DNA of 64,000 nt from Alphaproteobacteria bacterium (GTDB lineage: Bacteria; Pseudomonadota; Alphaproteobacteria; CAAGCB01; CAG-977), in contig CAAGEK010000044.1 of assembly GCA_900768845.1 (NCBI GenBank), positions 1-64,000 of the forward strand, written 5' to 3'. Made by a program: the position numbers and the translations under genes. The stretch's first letter is position 1, and each line of letters opens with the position of its first letter. Of the stretch, positions 14,468 to 22,963 are shown in pieces. The notes below the pieces were generated by a model, which did no database searches, was not told where the DNA came from, and saw nothing but the letters and a program-made list of their open reading frames with translations.

Positions 14468-16741
14468 TCAAATCAGCCCCTCGGGATGCAACATTTTCCG
14501 CAGAGTTAAAACATTACGACCGTTCTTATATTCATAAGATACGTCGTCCATAATTTTCTTTACCAGATAAATCCCCAAATTGCCGGCTTCGCGGTCTTCG
14601 GGCGGCAAAGACGTATCCGGATCGGGACGAGCCAAAGGATTGAACGGCACACCCGAATCTTCAAAAACCAAAGTCATCGATTGCGGAAAACCGCCGATCG
14701 AACACGATAACGTCATATCGCCCGACGTTTCCGGATAGGCATACCGGACAATATTGGAAAACACTTCGTCAAAAGCGACGCCTGTTTGAGCCCTGATTTT
14801 CGCCGGACATTCCGCTTTATCAAGCCGTTCCGAAATAAAGGCGGACAAGGAATCATAACTGCCGGAAACGGCGGGAACCGTCATTTTATAAACGTTGTAA
14901 CGCAACCCGAGCATCGTCAAATCATCCGATTGCTCGGCCGCCCCCGCAAAACCGTCCACATCTTTGCGAACGGCGGCCAACAATTTTTCAGGATTGTCAA
15001 ATTCAACCGAATTCACAAAATCCGACAAACGTTCATCGCCATATAAAACCGCCGCCGCGTTTTGCGCTTCGGTCACGCCGTCCGTATATAAAAACAACGT
15101 GTCGCCGCCCTCAAAAACCGTTTCCGCCTGAGTATATCTCATCATATCAAGCCCGCCCAACATAAATCCGGATTTGAGCTTCATATACTCGAAACGGCCG
15201 TCCCCCTTTTTCAACAAAGGCGGATTATGTCCCGCGTTCACATAAACGAAACGCCCCGACTTGATATCCAAAATCCCCATAAACGCCGTAACGAACATTC
15301 CCGTTTCATTGTTTTCGCACAATTCCTTGTTCGTTTGCGTAAATATATCCGCCGGTTCCATTCCCGCTTCGGCGAAATTCTTAATCAACGTTTTGGCCGA
15401 CATCATAAACAACGCCGCAGGAATCCCCTTTCCCGAAACGTCGGCGATAACAACGCCCAAACGGGAAGCGTCTTCGTTCAAAGCGAAAAAATCGTAAAAA
15501 TCCCCGCCGACTTCCTTTGCCGGATCCATTGAAGCGTACAAATCAAATTCCGTTTTATCAGGATACGGCGGAAAAACGCACGGCAACGACGATTTTTGAA
15601 TCGCACGGGCGAATTCCAATTCCTTGTCAATACGCGCCGCCGCTTCCGCTATGGATTTTTTCAAAGCGTTGACCGTCGAGTTGATGCCGTCCGACAGGGA
15701 AATAAATTCTTCGTTCGTCCTGACGTCAACCTTTTCATTCAAATTTCCCGCCGTAATCTTGTCCAATGCGTTATTCGTCCGCCGGATGCCGGAAATCACG
15801 ACTTTTTCCAACAAAGCCGATACCGAAGCAAAAACGACGCCGAACAAAATCAGGTAAAACAGAAAGCTCCAAAACAAAATCGCATTGCGGCTTGCATACA
15901 TTTCCGTTTCAGGATACACGCCGATCAGGGAATATCCGTCAAAACGTTCCAAAATGCAAAATAAGACGCCGTTTCGCGTCGTCACCCTGAAAACATCGCC
16001 GCTTTTCAAGGATTTTTCTTCGGGAAACCCCAAATCCTGTAAACTTTTGCCGCGCATATCGCCGGAAAGCGCGCTGATCACCCGATTGTCGCGCACAATC
16101 AAAACAGACCCCGTTTCCCCGATTTTGAAATTGTCCGCCAAATGATCCAACGATTCCGTCTTTAACGCCTCGGCATAACGGGCGGCCGAATGTCCCGCCT
16201 GAACGAAGCCTTTACCGTCAAGGCGGGAAACACCGGCGAATTGGACATACGCGACTTCTCCGTTTTCCGTTGCGATGCTTTGGCGAATATCCTCAACCAG
16301 CCCCGCATCCGTTTTCCCGATCAGGTTCAAATACGGCCGCGTTTCATCAAAACCGCGGAAATCGACCCCGACGAAAGCATCCGAAGACGATGCGACAATC
16401 TTTCCGTTATCGTCGATTATGTTCAGCTCGGACAAACCGGCTTCGCGCCCCCATTTTTTCAAAAATTCCTTGTCGTTTAAAAATTTTCGGGGATTGAGGG
16501 AAAAAGAAAACGCAAGACTTTTAGCCTTTTCAAGCAAAACCGTTTTCAGATCCGCTTTCAAGCTTTCCAAATTCCGCTCGGAAAGGGCGATCCGGTTTTT
16601 CATATAGTTCAAATTGATCCGGATCAAATCCGCCGCGTGGCTGTCGGCGTGATGCGTCCGGAAGACGTACGAAACGCCGGACGTTATCGCAAAAGCGATA
16701 AAAACAAAGAAAAACAGCCATTTTTGAAAAGTCTTGCGCAT
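14468..16741 (-). CDS. membrane SpoIIE-type phosphatase fused to anti-sigma kinase domain
   Basis: 757 residues. TM1 near 8-28, an extracytoplasmic sensor of about 260 residues (dCache/PAS-like, IDDNGKIVASSSDAF), TM2 near 290-312, HAMP, short coiled coil, then a PP2C/SpoIIE phosphatase (about 390-615) with VGGDFYDFF, ADVSGKGIPAALFM and SDDLTML metal-binding aspartates. A GHKL RsbW-like kinase module follows (about 630-750: FDEVFSNIVRYAY, FEDSGVPFNP, GNLGIYLVKKIMD). Partner-switching regulator that dephosphorylates and rephosphorylates a STAS antagonist, which is encoded 7 nt upstream. Confidence 0.88.
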   Translation of the reverse strand: MRKTFQKWLFFFVFIAFAITSGVSYVFRTHHADSHAADLIRINLNYMKNRIALSERNLESLKADLKTVLLEKAKSLAFSFSLNPRKFLNDKEFLKKWGREAGLSELNIIDDNGKIVASSSDAFVGVDFRGFDETRPYLNLIGKTDAGLVEDIRQSIATENGEVAYVQFAGVSRLDGKGFVQAGHSAARYAEALKTESLDHLADNFKIGETGSVLIVRDNRVISALSGDMRGKSLQDLGFPEEKSLKSGDVFRVTTRNGVLFCILERFDGYSLIGVYPETEMYASRNAILFWSFLFYLILFGVVFASVSALLEKVVISGIRRTNNALDKITAGNLNEKVDVRTNEEFISLSDGINSTVNALKKSIAEAAARIDKELEFARAIQKSSLPCVFPPYPDKTEFDLYASMDPAKEVGGDFYDFFALNEDASRLGVVIADVSGKGIPAALFMMSAKTLIKNFAEAGMEPADIFTQTNKELCENNETGMFVTAFMGILDIKSGRFVYVNAGHNPPLLKKGDGRFEYMKLKSGFMLGGLDMMRYTQAETVFEGGDTLFLYTDGVTEAQNAAAVLYGDERLSDFVNSVEFDNPEKLLAAVRKDVDGFAGAAEQSDDLTMLGLRYNVYKMTVPAVSGSYDSLSAFISERLDKAECPAKIRAQTGVAFDEVFSNIVRYAYPETSGDMTLSCSIGGFPQSMTLVFEDSGVPFNPLARPDPDTSLPPEDREAGNLGIYLVKKIMDDVSYEYKNGRNVLTLRKMLHPEGLI

Positions 16742-16748
16742 AAAAAAC

Positions 16749-17048
16749 CTATCGGATGTCCAAAAAATCCTTTAAGCCCGTCGTTTCCAAAACATTCATC
16801 ACAACGTCGTTCACGTTGCGCAAAATCAACGACCCCATCGATGCGCGTATTTTCTTGTGCGTCGTCAATAAAACGCGAATACCCGAAGACGCCAGAAAAT
16901 CGACTTGGGCAAAGTCCAGAATCAACTGGTTTTCTTCGTCCAAAACACTGTTAATCGCGGCTTCAAAGGACGGTGAAGTCGGGGAAACCAGCTGTCCGAT
17001 GACGCTTAATACGGTAACGCCGTTTTCTTTGGTTCTTTTAATCTGCAT
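16749..17048 (-). CDS. STAS-domain anti-sigma factor antagonist
   Basis: 99 residues with the SpoIIAA/RsbV fold: GVTVLSVIGQLVSPTS, LILDFAQVDFLASSGIRVLL (phosphorylatable Ser of the DxxxxxSSG motif) and a C-terminal amphipathic helix. GAGGTAAAACA stands before the ATG. It is followed after 7 nt by the phosphatase/kinase fusion that presumably controls its phosphorylation. No sigma factor gene lies nearby, so the target is unknown. Confidence 0.88.
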   Translation of the reverse strand: MQIKRTKENGVTVLSVIGQLVSPTSPSFEAAINSVLDEENQLILDFAQVDFLASSGIRVLLTTHKKIRASMGSLILRNVNDVVMNVLETTGLKDFLDIR

Positions 17049-17122
17049 TGTTTTACCTCTTGTTGTGAGCCATGCCCTGACAAAGTACTATGACTTGGAA
17101 AAGGACTCAATATTTAATCGAA

Positions 17123-17160
17123 ACGGCCTTCCGTCGGAGCGATGTCCGATAAAAGGCCGT
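17123..17160 (-). terminator. hairpin after ddh
   Basis: ACGGCCTT (17123-17130) pairs with AAGGCCGT (17153-17160) around an inner TCGGA/TCCGA pair. It lies 6 nt beyond the ddh stop. The U-tract is weak. Confidence 0.5.
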
Positions 17161-17166
17161 CAACGG

Positions 17167-18141
17167 TTATAACATTCCGGCTCTCAGCTCTTCGGCGGTT
17201 TTCATGCTCAAATAAGCCGGAGCGATATCAAACACCGTTTTACAGCCGAACGCCCCTTCTTTGTTCAGGCGGAACACCGCTCTGGCATAAGAAAGCAAAA
17301 CGCTTGCGGTGAATTCGGGATTGGAATCGAGCTTCAAGGAATATTCGATAAGATGGTTCACTCCGGCGGAAGTCGTTCCGCTTCTTAAAACGAAACCGCC
17401 GTGCGGAATGCCCGAATGCTTTTCATCAAGTTCTTCTTTTGAAATGAAGTGAACGGTCGTGTCATAATCCGAAAAATAATTCGGCATCGTTTTTATTTCC
17501 CGTTCTATCTTTTCAGGATCGGCTCCTTCTTTTAAAACGACGAAGCATTCCCTCGTGTGTTTCTGTCTTGCGGTCAGTTCGGGGTTTTCACCCGCCCGAA
17601 CCGCTTTCAACGCGCTTTCGACAGGAATTGTATACTGCTTGGCGTCAAGGACGCCTTCGATGCGGCGGATTGCGTCGCTGTGCCCCTGACTGACGCCCTT
17701 TCCCCAAAAGGTATAATCCTTTCCGTCAGGCAAAACGGCGTTTGCATAAAGCCGGCTCAGCGAAAACAAACCGGGATCCCAACCGACTGAAATAACAGCC
17801 GTTTTGGCATTGCTTTTCGCCGCTTCATCCACGTTTTTGAAATGTTCGGGTATTTTGGCGTGCGTGTCAAAGCTGTCCACGACGTTGAACATTCGGGCGT
17901 ATTCCGGCGTTTGAACGGGCAAATCCGTCGCGCTTCCCCCGCATAAAATCAAAACGTCGATCTTATCTTTCCAATTTTTAATATCACCGGCGGAAACAAC
18001 CGGCATTTTGGAATTTATTGTTAAATCCGAGGGATTCCTTCTTGTAAAAACGGCGCGCAAATCCATATCCGGATTTTTCAACACGGCCTTTTCCACACCG
18101 CGTCCGAGGTTTCCGTATCCCAAAATACCAATATTAATCAT
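17167..18141 (-). CDS. ddh: meso-diaminopimelate D-dehydrogenase
   Basis: 324 residues, full family length. Reversible NADP-dependent reductive amination of tetrahydrodipicolinate to meso-DAP, a one-step route to lysine and peptidoglycan DAP. N-terminal Rossmann motif IGILGYGNLGRGVE; CGGSATDLP and VVDSFDTHAKIPEHF; SVGWDPGLFSLSRLY and FWGKGVSQGHSDAIRRI, active-site blocks; SGTTSAGVNHLIEYSL near the C-terminus. GGAGAGCC precedes the ATG. The dehydrogenase route is unusual in alphaproteobacteria, so horizontal acquisition is plausible. It stands alone. Confidence 0.93.
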   Translation of the reverse strand: MINIGILGYGNLGRGVEKAVLKNPDMDLRAVFTRRNPSDLTINSKMPVVSAGDIKNWKDKIDVLILCGGSATDLPVQTPEYARMFNVVDSFDTHAKIPEHFKNVDEAAKSNAKTAVISVGWDPGLFSLSRLYANAVLPDGKDYTFWGKGVSQGHSDAIRRIEGVLDAKQYTIPVESALKAVRAGENPELTARQKHTRECFVVLKEGADPEKIEREIKTMPNYFSDYDTTVHFISKEELDEKHSGIPHGGFVLRSGTTSAGVNHLIEYSLKLDSNPEFTASVLLSYARAVFRLNKEGAFGCKTVFDIAPAYLSMKTAEELRAGML

Positions 18142-18280
18142 AGGCTCTCCTTAATGTTTTTTTTTAAACATTAGCACTCTCTTTTATGCGAAGAAACTTT
18201 TTTCAATTGATTTTACCCCGTCAGGTTGAGCGGATTTTCTTTTTTGCGGCAAAACGGCACATTTTTTCCGTCGGGCGGAT

Positions 18281-18315
18281 AAAAAAAAGCCCCCGAATGA
18301 ACCGGAGGCTTTTTA
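18281..18315 (-). terminator. terminator after the 18331 gene
   Basis: A8-GCC...GGC-T5 stem (18281-18315) with inner CCGG-type pairing. On the minus strand the last arm runs into eight U. It begins 15 nt past the stop. Confidence 0.8.
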
Positions 18316-18330
18316 TAAACCGGCAAAGAT

Positions 18331-19848
18331 TTAACGGCCGGCGGATTTTTGATCCAAAATAAATTTGGTCATTGCCGCCCCTCTCAACGGAGCGGGAGGC
18401 TGAGCCGCCTGACGGACGGGAGCCTTTTTCGCGGCGGATTGTGTACGGGCGGAAGATTTTTCCGCCGTTTTCCCTACGGGCTTTCCGCTCAGTTTTTGCG
18501 AATCGTCGACCACCTTTTGTGCCACGCGGGCGGCTTCATTTTTACCTTTTCCGGCCTTAGCCCGTTCGGTTTTTACGGTTTTAACCTGTTGTCTGCGCTT
18601 TGCGACATTCGCATTCAACCGCTTCGTTTCCGCCAAATAGTCTTCGGTAGCCGTCCCTTTGGGCATCGCCGCCAACGCTTTCCTTCTGAGAACGTCGGGA
18701 TTGACTTTCTGTCCTTTGTCGGCCATCAAAACTTTCAAGGAAAAATCCGCCGCAACTTTGTTCACCGCCGCCAGTCTGGCATTACGGATCGCGTCTTTTC
18801 TCTTTTTCTTTTCCAGAAAATCCTTCTTGATCGAACCGTCCAAGTTTTTCAGAACAGCCGTCTGACGCGCTTTCCATTGTTCCTTGGTCAAGTTTTCCTT
18901 GTCTATTGAAGGTTGAATGTTCAAATCAAGAACCATCCGCTTCACTTTCTTTTCGTGAGCGTTCAGTTCTTCGTCTTTCTTTCCGGAAATTTTCCCGTAA
19001 TATTCCTTACGCCACTCGTCCACCTGCGTCACTACGGTGTCCGCCTTTATGACGTTCATAATTTCCGTATAACCCTTCTTAACTTCCGTAATCAGCTTCT
19101 CTTGTTCTTTGCGTACATTCATCAATGTGGAATTGACGGTTTTACGCGAGGGTGATCCGGAACGGCTTGAAGGTTTGGAATTTCCCGTAAACGACTCGGC
19201 CATCAGGCCTTTTCTTATGCTGTCCAACAACAAAGCATCGGCGACGGCCGCTTCCGCCGTAGCCGCTTTTCCGGCCAAGAGCCCCGCCCCGAAAGCGGCG
19301 GTATTCGGAAGATTTTTTCCGCCAGAGGGAGAACCGAAACCGCTTTTATCATGACTCGGTTTTTGCGGTGCCGCTTTGTGTTCCTTTTTAGGCTTATCCA
19401 TTTTCACACCCGCAGAGGAACACGCCTTTTGCAAGGCTTCTTTCGTTGCAGGATCCAGATCCGCCGCAACGGCGTCCCACCCCTTTTCGCGAATGGCGGC
19501 AAGCAACGTCCTGATTTTTGAAGGCGAGGGCATTTCCCGATTAACGCGACGGAAAACGTGAGCTTTATCTCCCGCGTCAATAACGCCGCCGCCGCCGACG
19601 AAATCAACTTTAACGGCTTCTTTGCCGTTTTTAAGCGGAACGAGTCGAACAGAGGAAATTTTAGAAGCCGCAGAACTGATTCCCGCTTTTTTCATGGCCT
19701 CTTCCTGCTTTTTTTGAAACTTCTTCCAAAAATTCAGCAAGCGGCGGGGATTTTTTGCATAACGCTCCGATTTTTTGCTTTTCGACGCATTTTCAATAAC
19801 GCCGGCAAAAACATCTCCGTTTTCATTTTTCTCTTTTTCTTCCGCCAT
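18331..19848 (-). CDS. large basic protein with LPD7-like domain, unknown function
   Basis: 505 residues from ATG 19848 (MAEEKEKNENG), GGAGGG upstream. Residues about 65-145 (VDFVGGGGVIDAGDKAHVF, then IRTLLAAIREKGWDAVAADL) resemble the LPD7 type of large-polyvalent-protein-associated domain found in phage, conjugative-element and effector proteins. The same domain is in the upstream neighbour. A Gly/Ala-rich hinge, a long Lys/Glu-rich helical region (about 245-400) and a Lys/Ala/Pro-rich tail follow. No signal peptide or membrane segment. Possibly DNA-associated or secreted; both are inference. Confidence 0.65.
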   Translation of the reverse strand: MAEEKEKNENGDVFAGVIENASKSKKSERYAKNPRRLLNFWKKFQKKQEEAMKKAGISSAASKISSVRLVPLKNGKEAVKVDFVGGGGVIDAGDKAHVFRRVNREMPSPSKIRTLLAAIREKGWDAVAADLDPATKEALQKACSSAGVKMDKPKKEHKAAPQKPSHDKSGFGSPSGGKNLPNTAAFGAGLLAGKAATAEAAVADALLLDSIRKGLMAESFTGNSKPSSRSGSPSRKTVNSTLMNVRKEQEKLITEVKKGYTEIMNVIKADTVVTQVDEWRKEYYGKISGKKDEELNAHEKKVKRMVLDLNIQPSIDKENLTKEQWKARQTAVLKNLDGSIKKDFLEKKKRKDAIRNARLAAVNKVAADFSLKVLMADKGQKVNPDVLRRKALAAMPKGTATEDYLAETKRLNANVAKRRQQVKTVKTERAKAGKGKNEAARVAQKVVDDSQKLSGKPVGKTAEKSSARTQSAAKKAPVRQAAQPPAPLRGAAMTKFILDQKSAGR

Positions 19849-19872
19849 TTTTCCCTCCGTGAAAAGCAATCA

Positions 19873-19904
19873 TTCCGGCTCTCTTTTCATGAAGAGAGCC
19901 GGAA
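19873..19904. other. 13-bp perfect hairpin between the two paralogous genes
   Basis: TTCCGGCTCTCTT (19873-19885) / AAGAGAGCCGGAA (19892-19904), loop of six. There is no U-tract in either direction, so it may be an RNA-stability or partial-termination element in a bicistronic message. Confidence 0.6.
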
Positions 19905-19909
19905 AACAT

Positions 19910-21523
19910 TTAAGCGCGGCCGTTATCCTTATAGAATTTCGCGATTCTGTCATGAGCGGAAACAAGCGTTTGCGCCGTTTTAGCTTTGGATTCTTTCAGA
20001 TTAGGCCGCTCCACGCCCAAACGTTCGGCATAACGCTTCGCTCCCGCGGCGTCTTGTTCCGTAGCCTTGGCATGAAGTTCACCGGTTTTCTTCACCATAT
20101 CCGCATGAGTCGCATTCGGATGTTCGGACTTGAATTTATCGTAACGACGCTGCGTTTCCTTTTCAATATCCGTCGGCTTCAAAGCCCCCTGAGCCTTTCC
20201 TTCAACGACGTCGCTCGTATGAGAGGCGACATACTCCATCGCTATGGCCGCTTTAAGGGCAAGCTCCGCTTTTTGAGCATTATCCGCTTTTTCAAGATCA
20301 ACGCCTTTGCCGAGCTTATCCAGCATTTGACCCAGATTCTGGCGCGATTGCCTATAGTCGCCCGCTATCTGTTTTTTATTTTCATCCGATAACGGAGCCT
20401 GTTCGGATTCCCGCGTTTCGGCCTGTTGTTTCACAGGCGGAGTATAGGTTCCGTTCACCGTGCGGGCGTCCAGATCCTTGGCTTTTTCGGCTAAAGTCGG
20501 CGTCCCCGTGGCTTTTGCCTCCTCTTGGGCTTTAAGCATCTGTTGCGCCTGTTGCTTCACTTCTTCAGGAGGATTGTACCCTTTGACCTCCATGCCCAAC
20601 ATCATGCAAGCCAGATACATCTGACGTTTGAAGTCTTCGGATCCTTTCAGATTCGCAACCGTCCAACCGCGTTTCTGCCCCATGCGAACCATCGTCATGC
20701 AATCTTCCAAACTGGGCTCGCGGTCTTTGTGCTTCATGGAGATTTTAGACTGTTCCGTCTTCAACTCCGTACCCGTATCTAAACGGATATTCATGCCGCT
20801 TTTCGGGTCTTTCGGATTTACGGGCGAAATACCGGCGATTTTGGCATAAGGCATTTTGAAATCGGAGCTTTCCTCCTTGCCTTCCTTCTCGTACAAATCC
20901 AGCCAGCGTTTCATCTCGTCGGCTTCTTTGGAAAGATCGATTTCTTCCTGTTGCGGTTCGTTTGAAGACATGGAATCGCCTTCCCGAACATCCTTTTCGG
21001 TATGAGCCTCCTGCCTTGTCCGGCCGGTCGCTTCGCGTTTTACACTGTCCCCTTCCCGAGTGATGCGAAATTCCTTGCCTTCTTCATCGTATTCAAACTC
21101 GCTCGTAACTTCACCCGCTTCATTATATATCTTTTTGCTCTGAAGCTCATCGTTGTCATTATACGCCCTGTCGGAAATCAATTTCCCCTCGGGATCTTTT
21201 CTCATGACGTGGGAAACGCCGTTTTCGTCCTTCATCCCTTCCACTCGGGCGACCAGCTTGCCATCCTCGTATTCGCCGAAATCTTTAACTTCCCCGTTCT
21301 TATCGTAATTCATATCGCCGGTGATTTTTCCGTCCGCATCTTTCGTAACAGAAGATTTAGAACCGTCTTCGTTGTACGTCGTTTCCGTCGTTTCAACAAG
21401 CTTGCCGTCCTTGTCCTTTTTAACTGCGGAAACTTCCCTGCCTTGTTCATCCTTGGTTACGGTATATTGGAACTCGGCGTTGTCGTTTTCTTCAGGGGTT
21501 TGGGGATTCGTATCGTCGGCCAT
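19910..21523 (-). CDS. large protein with YD-like N-terminal repeats and LPD7-like domain
   Basis: 537 residues. About residues 15-150 consist of degenerate 20-residue repeats of the form DKDGKLVETTETTYNEDG / DKNGEVKDFGEYEDGKLV, resembling the YD or MORN-like repeats of Rhs and other surface or toxin proteins. About 245-330 hold the LPD7-like domain shared with the downstream neighbour (MVRMGQKRGWTVANL, MYLACMMLGMEV). The C-terminal 200 residues are charged helices. No signal peptide. Probably one operon with 18331-19848, 61 nt apart. Function unknown. Confidence 0.65.
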   Translation of the reverse strand: MADDTNPQTPEENDNAEFQYTVTKDEQGREVSAVKKDKDGKLVETTETTYNEDGSKSSVTKDADGKITGDMNYDKNGEVKDFGEYEDGKLVARVEGMKDENGVSHVMRKDPEGKLISDRAYNDNDELQSKKIYNEAGEVTSEFEYDEEGKEFRITREGDSVKREATGRTRQEAHTEKDVREGDSMSSNEPQQEEIDLSKEADEMKRWLDLYEKEGKEESSDFKMPYAKIAGISPVNPKDPKSGMNIRLDTGTELKTEQSKISMKHKDREPSLEDCMTMVRMGQKRGWTVANLKGSEDFKRQMYLACMMLGMEVKGYNPPEEVKQQAQQMLKAQEEAKATGTPTLAEKAKDLDARTVNGTYTPPVKQQAETRESEQAPLSDENKKQIAGDYRQSRQNLGQMLDKLGKGVDLEKADNAQKAELALKAAIAMEYVASHTSDVVEGKAQGALKPTDIEKETQRRYDKFKSEHPNATHADMVKKTGELHAKATEQDAAGAKRYAERLGVERPNLKESKAKTAQTLVSAHDRIAKFYKDNGRA

Positions 21524-21636
21524 GTCAGGTTCTCCTCGAAAAATAAACTTTACAATTATAGTAGCATATTTTTCTGAAAAACATATGACAAAAATTTGAT
21601 TTTTATGTCTATTTCAAATCCGGCGCAAAAAGCCAA

Positions 21637-21668
21637 AATGCCGCCCTTTGCTGACAAAAGGCGGCATT
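21637..21668 (-). terminator. terminator after pgk
   Basis: AATGCCGCC (21637-21645) / GGCGGCATT (21660-21668). On the minus strand TTTTGGC follows. It starts 23 nt past the pgk stop. Confidence 0.75.
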
Positions 21669-21691
21669 CCGACGCTTTCACGATAAAAAGC

Positions 21692-22888
21692 TTATTTTTC
21701 CAAAACTTTGACACCCGGCAAAACTTTGCCTTCCATCCATTCAAGGAAAGCACCGCCCGCCGCGGACAGATAGGACATTTTATCGGCGACGCCCGCTTTT
21801 TTCAAAGCGGAAACCGTATCGCCGCCGCCGCCGACCGACAACAGACTGCCGGCCGCCGTCAGTTTGCCGACCGCTTCGGCTATCGTATTCGTCGCCTTGT
21901 TAAACGGCTTCGTTTCAAAAGCTCCGACAGGGCCGTTCCAAATCACGGTCTTGCAGCCTTCCAGTTTTTTGATGACGTCTTCGGCGGATTTCGGCCCGAT
22001 GTCCAAAATCATTTCGTCAGCCTGAACGTCGTTCACATCCGTCGTGCGCAAAGAAGCGGGATTTTCCGCAAATTCTTTGGCGACAACCACATCGGAGGGC
22101 AAAACAATGTCACAGTTCGCGGCTTTGGCTTTTTCCAAAATCTCGCGAGCCGTATCCGCCATTTCCTTTTCACACAGCGAATTACCGACGTTGATCCCTT
22201 GGGCGAACAGGAAGGTATTGGCCATACCGCCGCCGATAACCAGAACATCGACTTTGGAAACCAGATTGCCGAGCAAATCCAGCTTCGTCGAAACCTTGGC
22301 TCCGCCGACGATCGCCGCGACGGGACGGACGGGATTGCCCAAAGCCGCATCCAACGCTTCCAATTCGGCCTGCATCAAACGGCCGGCGGCGTTCGGTTTC
22401 AACTTGGCCATTCCTTCCGTTGACGCATGGGCGCGGTGAGCGCAGGAAAACGCGTCGTTTACATAAATATCAACGTTTTCGGCCAGCTTGGCGGCGAAAT
22501 CGGCGTCATTTTTTTCTTCCTGAGCATAAAAACGCAGGTTTTCCAGCAAAACAACATCGCCGTCTTTCATTTTTGAAACAGCTTCGGCGACTTTCGAACC
22601 GATGCAGTCGTCAACAAATTCGACGGACTGTCCCATTGCGCCTGCCAAAGCATCCTGAATCTGCTTCAACGACATTTCGGGGTTGGGCTGGCCTTTGGGA
22701 CGGCCGAAGTGGGAAGCCACGACGACTTTCGCACCTTTTTTAACCAATTCCTTCAATGTCGGAACCAAACGGTCGATACGGGTCGTATCCGTGATTTTGC
22801 CGTCCTTTACGGGGACATTCAAATCGGCGCGGACGAAAACGACTTTGCCGGCCGGTTGCAAATCATCAAGAGTATTGAATTTAGCCAT
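21692..22888 (-). CDS. pgk: phosphoglycerate kinase
   Basis: 398 residues, single-domain-pair PGK of normal length. VVFVRADLNVPVKDG and ASHFGRPKG near the N-terminus form the 3-phosphoglycerate site. DAFSCAHRAHAST, AIVGGAKVSTKLDLL and a C-terminal SVGGGDT-type nucleotide loop (LLSVGGGGDTVSAL) follow. Makes ATP from 1,3-bisphosphoglycerate in glycolysis. It lies 75 nt downstream of gap on the same strand with a hairpin between. Confidence 0.97.
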   Translation of the reverse strand: MAKFNTLDDLQPAGKVVFVRADLNVPVKDGKITDTTRIDRLVPTLKELVKKGAKVVVASHFGRPKGQPNPEMSLKQIQDALAGAMGQSVEFVDDCIGSKVAEAVSKMKDGDVVLLENLRFYAQEEKNDADFAAKLAENVDIYVNDAFSCAHRAHASTEGMAKLKPNAAGRLMQAELEALDAALGNPVRPVAAIVGGAKVSTKLDLLGNLVSKVDVLVIGGGMANTFLFAQGINVGNSLCEKEMADTAREILEKAKAANCDIVLPSDVVVAKEFAENPASLRTTDVNDVQADEMILDIGPKSAEDVIKKLEGCKTVIWNGPVGAFETKPFNKATNTIAEAVGKLTAAGSLLSVGGGGDTVSALKKAGVADKMSYLSAAGGAFLEWMEGKVLPGVKVLEK

Positions 22889-22917
22889 AAACTTTTTTCC
22901 TTTTTTCGTATAAGAAA

Positions 22918-22947
22918 GCGGCTCCCTCCGAAAAGGGAGGAAGCCGC
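22918..22947 (-). terminator. gap-pgk intercistronic hairpin
   Basis: GCGGCT-CCCTCC (22918-22929) / GGGAGG-A-AGCCGC (22935-22947) with a short U-rich tail on the minus strand. Probably partial termination or mRNA processing that sets the gap:pgk ratio. Confidence 0.5.
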
Positions 22948-22963
22948 CTGTTTTTCACAGAAC

